NCBI GenBank assembly: GCA_009823505.1
Contig: VZQC01010551.1
Span: 1,425,918-1,489,917 of the forward strand
Length of the DNA stretch: 64,000 bases
Reading direction: 5' to 3'
From: Rhizomys pruinosus
Taxonomy: Eukaryota; Chordata; Mammalia; Rodentia; Spalacidae
This document shows, piece by piece, positions 12,371 to 24,554 of the stretch. Within the stretch, counting starts at the first letter, position 1. Every line of letters begins with the position of its first letter. The notes below the pieces were generated by a model. It searched no databases, was not told the origin of the DNA, and saw only the letters and a list, made by a program, of their open reading frames with translations. A program made the translations under genes and the position numbers.

Positions 12371-12489
12371 AGTTCTTTCCTGAGAGATCAAAGGACAGTC
12401 CAGACTTTCACAGGTCTGTGAGAAACAGCAGGGGTCAAGACCTTTAAGTGCTTCTGCCAAAAGAATACCTATAATTTTGTTCTTTAAAT

Positions 12490-12868
12490 GTCATTTCATT
12501 ATTTATTTTTATTTTTTGCTGCATTGTATGTGCATGTGTGTTCATATGCCCACATAGGCAACAAGAGGTCATTGAGATGGGCATGGTGTTGCATGCCTTT
12601 AGTCCCAGCTACTCAGGAGGCAGAGGAAAGCAGATCATTGTGAGATGGAGGCCAGTCTGGGATGATGGTCTACATGGTGCGTTCTTGGCCAGTGGGGGCT
12701 ACATAGTAAGACCCTGTCTCAAAAAAAAAAAAAAAAAAAGAGGATATTGGATCCTCTGGAGCTGGAGTTACAGACAGTTGTGAACTACTATGTAGGTGCT
12801 GGGAACTGAACCTGGGTCCTCTACAAGAGAAGCAAGCAGTCTTAACCACTAAACCATCTCTCTAGCCC
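12490..12868 (-). repeat. B2 SINE interrupted by a B1
   Basis: An old reverse-strand B2: the tail portion 'gctgcattgtatgtgcatgtg' lies before, and 'cctctggagctggagttacag ... atctctctagcccc' lies after, a B1 element inserted at about 12577-12740. Confidence 0.85.
12577..12740 (+). repeat. B1 SINE nested in a B2
   Basis: 'tgggcatggtgttgcatgcc', 'cagctactcaggaggcagagg' and 'taagaccctgtctc' followed by an A-run of about 18. It is diverged in the middle and splits the surrounding reverse-strand B2. Confidence 0.88.
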
Positions 12869-12944
12869 CTCATTTTTATATAACTGCTGAATTATAAACT
12901 CTTAACCCATACACAGTATTAGGTTTCAGTATGACTTTTTAAAA

Positions 12945-13184
12945 AAATTTTAAATTTTTCTTTATTTTTGTATGTGTATAAATGTACTGTCTGCATGTAG
13001 GTTTGTGCACTGTCATGCAATGCCATGGAGGTCAGAAGAGGGTCTTGGATTCCCCTGGAACTGGAGTTCTCCTGGAATTGGAGTTACAGATGGTTCTCAG
13101 CTGCCATGTGGGTGCTGGGGATCGAACCCGGGTCCTCTGCAAGAGCAGTCGGTGCTCTTAACCGCTAGGCTATCTCTCCAGCCC
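12945..13184 (-). repeat. B2 SINE, internal-duplication subfamily
   Basis: Reverse-strand copy carrying the doubled 'ctggagttctcctggaattggag' segment. Flanks repeat as cagtatgac(t/g)ttttt, a TSD with one mismatch. Confidence 0.94.
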
Positions 13185-13329
13185 TCAGTATGACGTTTTT
13201 AAACAACATCTGTTTTGTTGATTCTCCCCCGACCTCTTCTGCCCATCCCGCCCCACCTCTTCCCCATCACGCATCCTTCCTCCCCCTTAGCCTCCTTTCC
13301 ACTTATCTTACACACTTATACATGTGCAT

Positions 13330-13620
13330 TCAGACTTTAGAAGCTAGGATTCACAAATGAGAGACAACATTCAATTTTTTGTCTTAAAATCTGGGTTTCC
13401 TCGTTTACTATGATGCTTTCCAGCTCTGCATCCCTCCCCATTTCCCTGAAATTTCACAGTTTTGGTTTTCTTTACAGCTGAGCAAAATTTCATTGTGTCT
13501 ATTTGCCAAATTTTCATCATCCATTCATCTGTTGATGGACATCTAGGCTGCTTCCGTTTCCTTGCTATTGTAAACAGTGAAGCAGTGAGCACAAATGCAT
13601 GAGTATTTCCATGACAGAAG
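13330..13620 (-). repeat. L1 3' fragment, old
   Basis: Reads on the reverse strand as L1 3' sequence: 'catccattcatctgttgatggacat' and 'cttgctattgtaaacagtga' are complements of the usual L1 landmarks. No polyadenylated end is clear. Confidence 0.6.
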
Positions 13621-13639
13621 ATCATGTTGTCATTTCAAA

Positions 13640-13790
13640 TAATGTTAGAGTAGGTATCATTTTCCCTGACTAGAAAAGAAAACCGGAGCTCAGATAAGGC
13701 TAAGTGACTTGCTAAGTTTTCATAGGCAGTACATGATGCAAATGAAACTAAAAGTCAAAGAATGTGCTCTTCCACTACTGCCCCTGCAGT
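13640..13790 (+). repeat. MIR-like old SINE fragment
   Basis: 'gtatcattttccctgactag', 'ggagctcagataaggctaag' and 'tgacttgctaag' follow the MIR core order. Heavily diverged. Confidence 0.5.
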
Positions 13791-14146
13791 ATCTGCTCTC
13801 TGCGCTTACCTCCTCATCCTTTCCACTACTCATCTTGCTAAGAATAACCCTATTAATTAATGACCTATCAGTCAAATGTCATCAGAAGTGACCTCAGCAA
13901 ACTGGATGCTGCCATCAGGGATTTGACTGTTACTAAACTGTTTAATCTGGTATGTATCTTTTACTCTAGAGATTTTGACTGTAATGTTTTATGGTTCTTT
14001 GTTTGCTCATGGCAACATCAGTATTCAGGGACCTAGATGTATACTAAATAAACTGCCACAGGTAAGATGATTTTAGATAGACATGGCATTCAGATAAAGG
14101 CTAAGAAAAGGTAAATAAAAACTTCTGACCTTGGAATGTCTTTCAG

Positions 14147-14281
14147 GCATTCTGCAAAACGTCAGTGAACTTGGAACACCTGGATGTCTCTCACTGTCCC
14201 CAGCTGACAGATGAGATTTTAAGAACGGTGGCCACTTTCTGCACTCACCTCACATCGTTCAGTATTGCAGGATGCCCAAAG
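14147..14281 (+). CDS. FBXL13: FBXL13 coding exon (third from last): leucine-rich repeats
   Basis: This 135-bp exon is preceded by a pyrimidine-rich acceptor (gaatgtctttcag) and followed by GTAAGC. It is codon-aligned at both ends and encodes 45 residues. The motif LEHLDVSHCPQLTDEIL is a cysteine-containing leucine-rich repeat of the F-box/LRR family, followed by a second one ending SIAGCPK. Sequence and exon phases fit the C-terminal LRR array of FBXL13. In other mammals FBXL13 is an SCF-type F-box/LRR protein, also called DRC6, associated with the nexin-dynein regulatory complex of motile cilia and with centrosomes (established knowledge). The preceding exon was not found in 1-14146. Identification rests on recalled family sequence, not on a search. 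Confidence 0.9.
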
Positions 14282-15138
14282 GTAAGCCTGGCCACTCAGG
14301 TATGTGGAAGGGAAGCACTGCCGGAGAACCCCAAGTGGGGCAGCCACAGAAAGGGGTGGCCGCTGGACCTAACCTGGAACTTCTTGTTTATTGGTTTTTG
14401 CTGTGTCTGAGGTAATCATTAGATTTAGGATCTCATTTGTATCAAAGTAGAATTTTAAAACATTATTATAATGCAGATATAAATATGTATCAGAGAGTCA
14501 TTTAATTCACTGATGAGAGAATCAACAAAATAAGAAAGTCAGAATATAGAGCATTAGAATGAACTGGGTATTTGTAAGAACTGAAGAAAAAATGTTGGAT
14601 TATGGTTCTCAGGTAAGCTCTCAAATTAGTTAATTATCCTACATAGTAATACAGTTTCTACCAGATGGAAAAAAATTGCATGTCTTCTAAAAGTATCAAT
14701 ATGAAACTTTACTGACTTTGGGCCTTAGTAACTAATAAACACTATGTGGGATAAAGACGTAACTCTATATATTTCCACAGCTGAGTCATTTAAAAATGTT
14801 CCAACATCCCTTTGAAAGGTCATATAATCATCTTTGGATTTACTTTTGAGTGTCTTATATTTATGCATAAAATAAATAATATTAAAAATTGACTACATAA
14901 AAGCTTAGGGGAAAAGCAAAAATCTATGGTTATACTGTCACCCAAGTATATAACTATTGATGGAACTTTATACTTATTTTTTCAGAATTTTTTCTATGTA
15001 TAAAAAGTTAGGAATGGTTACAGAATATTTGTGTTTTGTCTTTTTAAAGGATGGGATCATATTTTTCAAAATACAATATAATCTATTTTCTCTTAACATA
15101 GTGGGAGCATATCTCCATGTCAAGAAATAGAAATCTTA
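14282..15138. other. FBXL13 intron, unique A/T-rich sequence
   Basis: No exon, recent repeat or structured element recognised. The open frame that runs past the 14281 donor is intronic read-through. Confidence 0.5.
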
Positions 15139-15360
15139 GGGCTGGAGAGATTGCTCAGTGGTTAAGAGTGCCGACTGCTCTTGCAGAGGACCCGGGTTCG
15201 ATCCCCAGCACCCACATGGCAGCTAAGAACCATCTTTAACTCCAGTTCCAGGGGAATCCGACGCCCTCTTCTGACTCTGCAGCATTGCACGACACTGATA
15301 CACCAACCCACATGCAGGCAGTACACTTGTACACATAGAAAATAATAAATTAAAAAAAGA
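15139..15360 (+). repeat. B2 SINE
   Basis: Forward B2 of the single-copy 'taactccagttccagggg' type. Short flanks 'agaaatag' are repeated on both sides. Confidence 0.94.
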
Positions 15361-15771
15361 AATAGAGTTCTGGCTTAATACAGTGCATCAAATATACACA
15401 TATAATTTTTTTGAAACCTACCAAAATTACAGATGAAGAGTGAGGGCCATTTGTATAAATAAGAAAGACAAGAGAAGGAACAACAACAAATAAAATTGGA
15501 AACTTGAAACTACATGGACACATTTAGAAGACCAGAGACAGCTCTGGATCTCAAGCCCCCAGTAGAGAAGGCCCATCTGATCCATACAGTGGTCTTTAAA
15601 CTTGGCAGCAGCTTGGAATTCTGGGTCTAGGTTAAGAGGGGGCTCAAATAAGGAAGCTGGAGTTAAGGATTCTGGAGAAGCAGATGGACTCCCAGATGGC
15701 CTCCTTGAGGCTACACCTCCGGTCAGCCGTCCATTCTCACATCAGAAGCCTGGATGTTCCTCTTCTCAATC

Positions 15772-15902
15772 AGGTTTCTCAACCCTGACACTTATGAAGT
15801 TTCCAACAGGCCAGTTCTTTGCATTAAGGAGAGGACAGCTGTCCTGTCACCTTAGAGTATTTAACAGCATCTCTGGCCTCTAGCCATTGGGTTATTAGTA
15901 CC
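15772..15902 (-). repeat. MER5A-like hAT-Charlie DNA transposon remnant
   Basis: 'caggtttctcaaccctgacac', 'ggccagttctttgc', 'aggacagctgtcctgt', 'ttaacagcatctctggcctc' follow the reverse complement of the mammalian MER5A consensus as I remember it. The 145-codon reverse frame at 15824-16261 runs partly through it and is not a gene. Confidence 0.6.
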
Positions 15903-16789
15903 TGACCCTGTAGATTCCCAGTCTTAAAAACCAAAATGTCTCTAGAACTGCCAGCTGTCTCCTGGGGATAGACACTTGGGGACAGAGGTAGTGAAGTAGA
16001 GGGATTCTGGGCATGAGACCTCATGCTGGATTGTGAGTGTGAAAATAAAAGTGAAAGTGGGAACGAAGTGTCAATGCTGAGCCGGAGACACTGGAGCGTT
16101 TTCCCCAGGTCAGCATCCAGAATGCTGCCGCCAGAATTTGCCTCCGGGGAGGATTTAGAAACCCCTTCTCTATAGACTCTGGCTAGCCCAAGATGAAAAA
16201 TTTTATATTGAGTGTTCCTAAAACGAGACGCCCTTCGCTGGTTCAGCATGGAGAAGCTCAACCATGTAATAAGCCACAGTAAGACCCTGTCACATTTATC
16301 AGGGGGTAAAAATGTAATTCATGGATTAACATATCATCCAAACATATGTGTCTATGCCAAAGTAACCTACCATAAATATTAGTGCTGCTTAAATACCTAT
16401 ATATCTAATCACTTGTGCTTCATTAGTAGGATCGAAAGGTTACTCCTGAACAAACTGTCAGCCCATGAAAGGAAACAGCCAGAATTGACCAGAATCCAAA
16501 TCAACAGCTCCAGAGAGAGAGGACAGTTTTACTTCTCATCCACCTGTGCCCCTTTTCTAAGCCTAGGGAACAATCTGCGGAAGAGGGGGCGTGGTAGAAT
16601 GTAAAGGCTGCGATTGGGGTGAATGGTGAAACTACAGCGATGTAGTCTGGACACTCATTTGATCAACTTGATTGAACAAACAACCTGTCACCCCCCACTG
16701 GATGGTGGGACTGTGGGGGTTTGGGCACAACAGTCTGTAGATTGGTTTTGCACGAAGGATGCTTATACTCATGGATTATCACTTATAGC
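15903..16789. other. FBXL13 intron, unassigned sequence
   Basis: No exon found. The text near 16600-16760 may belong to the L1 3'UTR that follows, but I cannot place it. Confidence 0.4.
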
Positions 16790-16965
16790 TAAAAAATGAA
16801 AAAAAAAAAAACCTGAAAGATGCAGGACAGTTATGGCAGAATACATGATCTGGGATGGGGTGGGGGTGGGGGGGAAGGGAAAGGGAAATATGCCTGATCT
16901 GAATTGGAAAATGATGTACGAAATGCATAAACCATCAATAAAAATTAAATTAAAAAAAAAAAAAG
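16790..16965 (+). repeat. L1 3'UTR end with G-rich tract
   Basis: 'gatgcaggacagttatggcag', 'acatgatctgggatgggg', a long G/A run and the terminal 'caataaaaattaaattaaaaa'. The same text appears in reverse complement near 39690-39820. Confidence 0.7.
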
Positions 16966-17374
16966 AACTTCCCCACAGGGCTTGGCCCTGCACCGATGAT
17001 CACGAGTCCCGAGTCAGCGTGGCCAGATCAAGAGGAGAGTCTCTAACCTAGAAGATAAAAACCTAAACAAATCAAGAGGGAAGACTTGAAGTTGGCCAAA
17101 TACTCAGGGGAAAATGTAAATCTCAGTGGGAAATCCTGAGGACTTGCAGGCTGCTGAGCTTTTACTTGTACATCTTCACCCCACTTCTCAAGGTGTGGGG
17201 TGCCGCTAAGCTACAGACTCTGCTCTTCCGCTCTTTGGTTTATGAGGATTGGCTCTGTTGCTGGAGCTCCTGTCTTTGACTCTAATAGGCTGTGATAAGG
17301 AAGAGGCGGCAGGAAGGGCAAAGACGCGGAAAACCATGACAAAACAAAGCAAGAAAGTTCACAGAATTTTTTTT

Positions 17375-17510
17375 TTTTTTTGAGAGACAATCTCACACTG
17401 TAGCAGAGGCTGGCCTGGAATTAACCAGTAACCCAAGATAGCTTGAACTTGAGGCAATTCTCCTTTTGAGTGCTGAGATTACAGGTTTACAACATTAGGC
17501 CTAGCTGCAA
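17375..17510 (-). repeat. B1 SINE, old
   Basis: The reverse-strand order 'tgagagacaatctcacactg', 'gaggctggcctggaattaac', 'gagtgctgagattacaggt' is B1-like but diverged. Confidence 0.65.
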
Positions 17511-17979
17511 GAACCCTGTAAATATATTTATTTAGAACTAGAGAAACTGGATGTCTTTCTGGTCCATGTTACCTGGTTCTAGGAGGGAGCAGGGTCAAGA
17601 AGCCAGTATGTTGTGGAATGACTACCTGCTTATCAGAACTGTGCCCAGGGCTTTGAAAACGCTGGGGGTGGGGGGTTATCAGCACTTTTTTTGGTGCCTA
17701 TTTTTAATTAGTCTCGTTTTAGTGATGGACTTTGTAAGGAAAGGCCATGGAACACGTGACATATTGCTTAGTGAAGTGCCTCGATTCCAGTTTGTTAGAT
17801 TGCAGCATAAAGGGAGAAGAGTGAGACTGTGATTCTGAGATCCCAGTGCAGCCTACTCTCGAGCCGTGATTTTCTTAGCAGCACTGGAGATTCTTTCAGC
17901 TTCAACAGGGCCATAAAGAACATCAGTTAGATGTTTCATAAAGGTTATAAAATCTTATTAATAGATTGTTTTCTTACAA

Positions 17980-18270
17980 TATCTCTCAGAAAGCATGTGA
18001 TATCAGTCACATGATGCTGGCTGATGTACCACTCATCTGTTGCCATGTAACCAATTACCACCAAATCACTGGCTTAAGACAACTCCTATTCTGTTTTCTC
18101 AAAATTCCACAGGTCAGCAGTTTGGACTGGTGTCTATTGGGCTTCTTCTGCTAGTGGCTATGCCTGGTGGCAGCTACCTGCTGGCCCCAGTGAACTAGCT
18201 GGTACATAGTGGGTCCCCAGCTAAGCAAGTTTCCTCCCACAGGCTCCTTGAGCTGCTTCTAGCCCAGGAA
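17980..18270 (+). repeat. Old mammalian DNA-transposon-like remnant
   Basis: 'tgttgccatgtaaccaattaccacca', 'ggcttaagacaactcc', 'ttccacaggtcagcag' resemble the ancient mammalian MER/hAT elements with 'ctgctgtaacaaattaccac'. The exact family is uncertain. Confidence 0.4.
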
Positions 18271-19780
18271 CACATTCTAAAAAGATCAGGGGCTGGGGTG
18301 ATAGGGAAGAGGACGGTTGTGTTGTTTAGCATATTGAATATCTTCTTTAAAATTCCCCACCTTTTCAGGTGTCCCTAGGCCAAGCAAACCCATCCGCTCT
18401 GAGCTCCACCTACCTGGACTGTCCCATCACCTCATTGCCTTCCTTCCTCACAGTGCTGAGGGAATCCTTTTTCAGTGATATCAGATCCTCAGAGACCCAT
18501 AGATGATGGCATAAATGTTTACAGAATTTGTGTGGGAATCAGTTCCAATGCTGATCCTCAGTTTCGAGCGTGTTCTGGGAACAGGGAATGCTTAGACAAT
18601 GACATCTATTTTTCCCGAACTTAAAACGTGTATATTTCTAACCAAAGGGCTTTTCTGCATGATTCCCTTAACCTCATGTTAAAAACAAGTGAGCCAACCT
18701 TTATATATAAAGTAGAAAATTAAATCCACTTGGAAAAAAAATTCCTTTGGGGAGAATAGTCTAGTTTATTCTGCAGCATTTCAGCTCAGCTATAAATTCA
18801 AAAGCAAGGCCCTGAGTTAGTGAAATGAACTCGAAATTGATTCGAATGACCTCTGCAGGACATCTGGACAAACCAGGAAGCCAGGGTGCACTGGCTGGAA
18901 CTTGTCAGAGAGGGGCTTGTGCTGCCCTGCGGCTTCAGCTCACCTTTCTCCCTGCTCACACCTGCTGCTCCCCTTCCAGAACCAGGCCACTCATTCTCAC
19001 ACATGACACATCAAAGTGGCCAGATTCCCATGGTAATCTGATCCTGTTTTCAGATTAACTTCAGGGGATATATATTTTGTGGGTTTTTTTAAAAACATTT
19101 GATGTTATTAAACACACTTCCAAGCCGGTGACATGTTAGAGGATTTCAGATTTAAACCAGTCGCATAACTGCGGGATTTCCTAAGTTCTTCATGATTAGT
19201 TCCTAGGCATTACTAAAGAAACATTTCTTTATGTTTCTGACATTTCTCATCCAAACCAGAGGACGCGTAAGTGAGGCTAACAGCAAAGCACATTATCTTG
19301 GTGTCACTCGGGGCAGCTATTTTACTATTCTGAATTTACTTAGAAACTTCCCCACAAACTTGGCCCATCATATAATGAGCTTGATGAAAGAAAATCTCCC
19401 AGGGTCTTGATTTGTTTGTTATGACCTGAACGCTTGACCCCCTAACATTCCCTAGACCCTAACTATCTGTATAGCAGTGTCATGAAGAGGTCATAAGAGT
19501 TGAAGCCCTCATTATGGGGCTGTCTGTAGAACAGGCTATGTATGGCAAGAGGCAGACTTCTGCAAATAGGAGAGCAGCACCTCTCTCTCCAGATTCCAAG
19601 GGTACAGTCACCTTGATCTTGATCTTGGCTGTCGCAGGCTTCTGAACTTTGAGGTATAGGTGCTTGATGTTTGAGCCTCCCAGTATATCTTATTTTATTA
19701 CAGCAGCTTACATTAAGATACTGTCCTCCTGTGGAACAGAGCTGTTGAATAACTGCTACTTATTTTGGTCATGTGTTCAG
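18271..19780. other. FBXL13 intron, unique sequence
   Basis: No repeat of recent age and no second exon recognised. The frames 18798-19004 (-) and 18825-19058 (+) oppose one another and lack splice support. Confidence 0.5.
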
Positions 19781-19944
19781 ATTACTGACTCCGGGCTGGA
19801 GATGTTATCAGCAAAATGCCATTATGTGCATATTCTGGACATCACTGGCTGTGTCCATCTCACTGACCGAATCCTTCAGGATCTTCAGATAGGCTGCAAA
19901 CAACTCCGGATTCTTAAGATGCGATACTGCAAGTCCATCTCCCT
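19781..19944 (+). CDS. FBXL13: FBXL13 coding exon (second from last): leucine-rich repeats
   Basis: A 164-bp exon between 'catgtgttcag' and GTAAGT. It enters in phase 0 after AAG and begins ITDSGLEMLS. Two LRR units are visible: one around YVHILDITGCVHLTD and one around LRILKMRYCKSISL. Each has the xxLxxLxLxxCxxI spacing of F-box LRR proteins. The exon ends with two bases of a codon (CT) that the first base of the next exon completes to Leu, which supports the three-exon chain. The open frame extends into the intron 5' of the exon only because no stop intervenes. The match to FBXL13 is strong. Confidence 0.92.
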
Positions 19945-19999
19945 GTAAGTAGACAGCTGCACAGGAAAGGTCGTGAGAACTTCTTTCTGAGTGTGGCCA

Positions 20000-20667
20000 T
20001 GGCTATACTTTCAACCTACATGGCAGCTTTCTCTTAATATTCTAAGTAAAGCTAACATTTTAAGTGGAACCAAGGGATGCTCTTGTCTGAAACTAGCTTC
20101 GTGGTTTTATATTCCTTTCCCAGAAGCCCCTGTACTTTAAGCACCTTCCCTGCTGTGACTAGCAAGTGTCCACAGTTAACTCTTCCCTTGCAGCTTGCTT
20201 CTGGCTCTTCTTCTACTGCTCCTCTCTTAAAGTGCAGCCCTTTCAGTTCACATCCCTGAGGACTTAAAAAAAAAAATCTGATTAAAGCAGCTCACAATTA
20301 AGTTATTTTTCCTATTGACTGAGAGTAAAATGTGCAAGTATTTTAACTGATGTGATGGAAGAACCTGAAAAATGTTCAACATGAGATTCCTCAGCCACTT
20401 CCTAAAGATCAGGTTCTTTCTTGCATATTGGAAAAATTAATAGTGAGAATGAACATTATCGATGTGTAAGGTCTATAATGTGGTCCAAGCATGAAGATTT
20501 CACAGATGAACTTTCCTAATGAAGCAGGCAGAACATGAGCTGAACTGTAACCCTGGTCACCTGAGGCCAGAGGAAGAAAATGGTTTGTGTGCAAAGTAAG
20601 AGAGGAGGGAGACAAGGGGTGCGAGGGGAGGAAGACAAGTGCTGGTAAGAACATGAAGCGAGCCGCT
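20000..20667. other. FBXL13 intron, unique sequence
   Basis: No exon or recognisable repeat. Confidence 0.45.
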
Positions 20668-20738
20668 CAAAGTGGGTACTAGGAGCTAAACTGGGGTCCT
20701 CTGCAGAAACAGCGCAGGACAATCTCTCCAGTCCCTCT
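20668..20738 (-). repeat. B2 SINE head fragment
   Basis: The reverse-strand head 'gtactaggagctaaactggggtcctctgcag ... caatctctccagtccc' (broken up here by substitutions) is a degraded B2. Confidence 0.6.
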
Positions 20739-20775
20739 TTCCCTTTAAAAAAAATTAATATTACTATTAGTATGG

Positions 20776-20776
20776 G

Positions 20777-20807
<31 letters not shown>

Positions 20808-20814
20808 CGTGTGT
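20776..20814 (+). repeat. (GT)n microsatellite
   Basis: GT dinucleotide run with two GC interruptions near the end. Confidence 0.93.
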
Positions 20815-20958
20815 GACAGGGAGGCACATTCATACCATGGGATGTCAGTGGAGATCTGAGGACTGCCTTGTGGAGTCAATTCTCTTCTTCCACTTTTATG
20901 TGGGGTCCAGGAATCAAACTAAGGTCACTTTTCCCTGCTGAGCCATCTCGTCAGCCCT
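20815..20958 (-). repeat. B2/B3-like SINE fragment
   Basis: Ends 'gtccaggaatcaaactaagg' and 'gctgagccatctcgtcagccc', a diverged reverse-strand tRNA-derived head. The remainder is unclear. Confidence 0.45.
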
Positions 20959-22364
20959 CAATTTCTATATTTCTAAGTTTATCATTCCTTTCTTAAAAGG
21001 ATACCATGATAAAGAATTAAGAAAACCTCATTGGCATTAACCTGCTGATCTGTTATCTTGGCAAAGTCCTGAGTCCTAGGAGAGTCAGTCACTGTAAGGA
21101 TGCAAAAGGTCATGGTGGGGGGGCAGATAGCTTGTTCCTAGGCTAAGGATGTTCTGAAGGTAGCCGAGGACTGAACAGGAGATACTCTCCACCAGCATGG
21201 GAAATCCTTTAAAACTTGTCCCAGAGTTGCTCTAAGACAGATTCACTTATTCTATTTTCCCAGGACCATCTTGGTATATGACAGGCCCAGGACTCAAGAG
21301 AAGCCTCTAGATACAGTAGGCTGGTGAATGCTCTGGTACCCTGGTACTTGAGACTAGGGCGTGGTTGGGCCTGGGATCTGGTGCTTTCTTTGCCTCCTTC
21401 CAAGTCTGGAAGCCTTGCTGCTGATGGTCAGGACCCACTAATGTTTAGTTTTAGCAAAGCTGCCTGTGGGCAGAATGGCAAACACAGCTTGCCACAAAGA
21501 ACTGGGGTAAGGGAGGCAGGAAGCCAGGAAGTGGGTACACACAGAAACCCACACATCACTCTGCATTGCCTTTGGCTGTGGATAAACACACCATGTACTG
21601 TACTGTGACTCTGTCCCCCTACACTGCATCCAGTCAGTAGTGACCTTATCCATGCCATCTCCCGTGTCTATACGATCAGCATCATCACTAACTTCTTTTC
21701 CCTTGTGATTCAGCCTTCTACTATCTACTAATTGTTTTTACCCTCACAATTTTTTAGAATCTAAAATTTAAAAGGAATCATAATGGTTACTGAATTTACC
21801 CTGGCTTGTAGCTGACGAGGGTGCTGTACTGTACAACTCAGTGTTTACACATTCCCAAACTCAGCAATAAGAGCACTCAGCCTCATGTCAACTCTCCACA
21901 GAGCTTCTCAATTGTTGCTTTTCTGAAACCAAAGGCAATATATAATTTGGTCAACCTGAAGACCTTTGCTCTCTAAACAGACATTTCCTTTTCACATGGG
22001 TCAAGGCCACTGCTGTCTCTAACTGTAGTACTCGTATATCACAGTCAGTGTCAGCAGCCTTAGCACATTATAAACTGATGCGCACCACCAGAGGCAGTGG
22101 GCAGGAGGGCATTGGGACCTGGAACCCCAGAATACCTCCTCTAGACCAGCAAATAAGCAGAAGCCAAGTGAAAAGACTTTCACTCTGAACTGCTGCAGTT
22201 TGTTTGTGTTGTTAATGAGAGATTTCAGAGAGGTGCAAAGAAATGCAGTAATGAGCCCTGAAACAGCCCTTCTCCTCTCCCTTTCTCTCTCCCTCCTCCC
22301 TCTTCCTGCCTTCTTTTTATTGAGACATACTCATTTTAAATATAACTCCACTTTCCCCAATTTC
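20959..22364. other. FBXL13 intron, unique sequence
   Basis: No exon recognised. Opposing small frames at 21209-21658 have no family resemblance. Confidence 0.45.
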
Positions 22365-22505
22365 ACTGCCTTACCTGAACTTATTAGCTCAGGCTCGCCT
22401 CAATCTCATTAAGTACCCCAGGTTGGCCTTAAATTACTGATCCTCCTGCCTCCGCCTCTTCAGGGCTGTGATTATAGGCATGTGCTACCACACCTAGCTA
22501 ATCTG
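22365..22505 (-). repeat. B1 SINE, old
   Basis: 'taccccaggttggccttaaat', 'cctcctgcctccgcctcttc' and 'ttataggcatgtgctaccacac' give a reverse-strand B1. Confidence 0.75.
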
Positions 22506-22917
22506 ATCTTTTTCTTTTCTTTCTTTTTTTTTTAATTCTATAGTGGCTGAACATTCCCATCAACAGTACATAGGGGTCTCTGCCCCCAACCTTTGCCAGC
22601 AATTGTTTCTGTTTTCATAGCAATAGCCATTCTGCCTGGGGTGAGATGGAATGTCAGTGTAGTTTTGATTTGCATCTCCCTTGGCTAATGATGTTGAATA
22701 TTTAGAAGTACTTATTGGCTATTTGTACTTCATTTGAGAACTGCCTATTCATTTGTCCATTTATTGATTAGATTAATTGTTCTTTTAGTGTTTAATATTC
22801 TGAGCTCTTTATAGGTTCTGGATATTATTTCCTTGTTAAATAGCTGACAAAGACTTCTTTCTCTATACTCTAGGCTGGGTCGTTTCTTCGGCTATGCAGT
22901 AGCCATTCAATTTCTTT

Positions 22918-23163
22918 TTTTTTTAATTTTTTTTTTTTTTATTTCTGTATGTGTATGAATGCACTGTCTGCATGCAAGTCCATGCACCCGTGTCGTGCAA
23001 TGCCGCGGAGGTCAGAAGAGGGTCTCGGATTCCCCTGGAACTGGAGTTCTCCTGGAACTGGATTTTCAGACGGTTCTCGGCCACCATATGGGCGCTGGGG
23101 ATCGAACCCGGGTCCTCTGCAAGAGCGGTCGGCGCTCCCAACCGCTAGGCCATCTCTCCAGCT
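22918..23163 (-). repeat. B2 SINE, internal-duplication subfamily, inside L1
   Basis: Full-length reverse-strand copy with CpG-rich body ('gtgtcgtgcaatgccgcgg'). The flanks repeat gccattcaatttc. It is younger than the L1 it interrupts. Confidence 0.96.
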
Positions 23164-24516
23164 CGCCATTCAATTTCATACAATCTCAGTTGTCAGTTTT
23201 TTGTTATTATGTCCCAGATGTTGGATTTCTTTTCAGAAAGTCCCTGCCTATGGCAGTATCTTGAAGTGTTTCCTCTAGCAGTTTCTAAGTTTACATTAAG
23301 GACTTTAATAATTTGATTTTTTTTTAACTGGGTGAGAAAAAGGGATTTAATTTCAGTCTCCTACACCGAGACAACCAGTCTCCCCAGCACCATGTGTTGA
23401 GGCTGCTGTCCTTTCTCCACTGTGTGCTTTTGGTACCTTTGATAAAGCAAGATGTGTGGGTTTATTCCTGAGTCCTCACCAGTCTATACACCAGTGCCAG
23501 GCTGATTTTTGTTTGTTTTACTATAGTATAATTTAAAATCAGGTATTGTAATACTTCCAGACTTTTCTATTAGGGATCTTTTGTGCTTTCCCTGCTAATT
23601 TTCAGATTTATTTTATTTATTTTTTGTGTGTAGAATAGCCCTGGAATTTTGATGGGGATTGCATTGAATCTGTAAATTGCTTTCAGTACTATAACTAGTC
23701 TAACAGTATTAATCCTTCCAGTCTATGAACATGGGGGGGGGTCATCTTTCCATCTTTTAGTGTTTCTTCAATTTCTTGTTTTAAAGTTTTCATTGTAGAC
23801 ATCTTCCATCTACTTGGTTAGGTTTATTTGTTGTTTTGTTTTTAGCTATTATGGATGGGATTATTTTCCCGATTTCTTAGAATGTTCTCAGCATATAAAA
23901 TAAAGCTACTGATTTTATATGTTGCTTTTTGTAATCTGCTATTTTGCTAAAAGTGTGTATTAGATTTAAGAGTTTTCTGGAGGAGTCTTTAGGATCTCAG
24001 TATGTGATTATATTGTCCACAAATAGATAATTTGGATTCTTCCTCCCCTCTTTGTATCCCTTTCTATTCTTTCTCTTGGCTTATTGCTTGGGCTTAGAAT
24101 TCAAATCTGAGATAAACATGACATTTGGTAACAGTGAGGAGAGTGGGCACTCTTGTCTCATTCCTCACTTGAGAGAAAATGCTTTCAATTTTCCTTGTTT
24201 AGGAATCTGTGGTTTGCTCTAGACTTGTCATGTATCATTCACACAGTCCTTATTATTTAAAGTATGTTCCTTCTACCCTTAGGGTTTTTTTTTTAACCTT
24301 TTACCACAAATGGATACTAAACTTTGTTAAAGGCCATTTCTGCCTCTATTGAAATGATCATGTGATTTGTCTCTGAGTTTCGCTATGTCCTGTATTACTC
24401 TATCCTTTGAATGAAACCAACTTGATCAGAGTACATGATCTTTTTAATGTGGTGCTGAATTTGACCTCAAATATTCTGTTGAGAATTCTTTCATCTCTGT
24501 TCATCAGGAAAGAGAT

Positions 24517-24518
24517 GT

Positions 24519-24551
<33 letters not shown>
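24517..24551 (+). repeat. (TG)n microsatellite
   Basis: About 16 uninterrupted TG units at the right end of the L1 block. Confidence 0.95.

Positions 24552-24554
<3 letters not shown>

Noticed and set aside
15824..16261. 145-codon reverse frame
   Set aside because: It runs through a MER5A-like repeat and has no family match.
22949..23278. Recurring frames of 60-110 codons (here and near 12145, 32179, 32822, 37037, 42846, 50368, 61249) with shared text such as GFPWNWSSPGIG or [12 protein letters not shown]
   Set aside because: They are reverse-strand or forward-strand translations of B2 SINEs, not a gene family.
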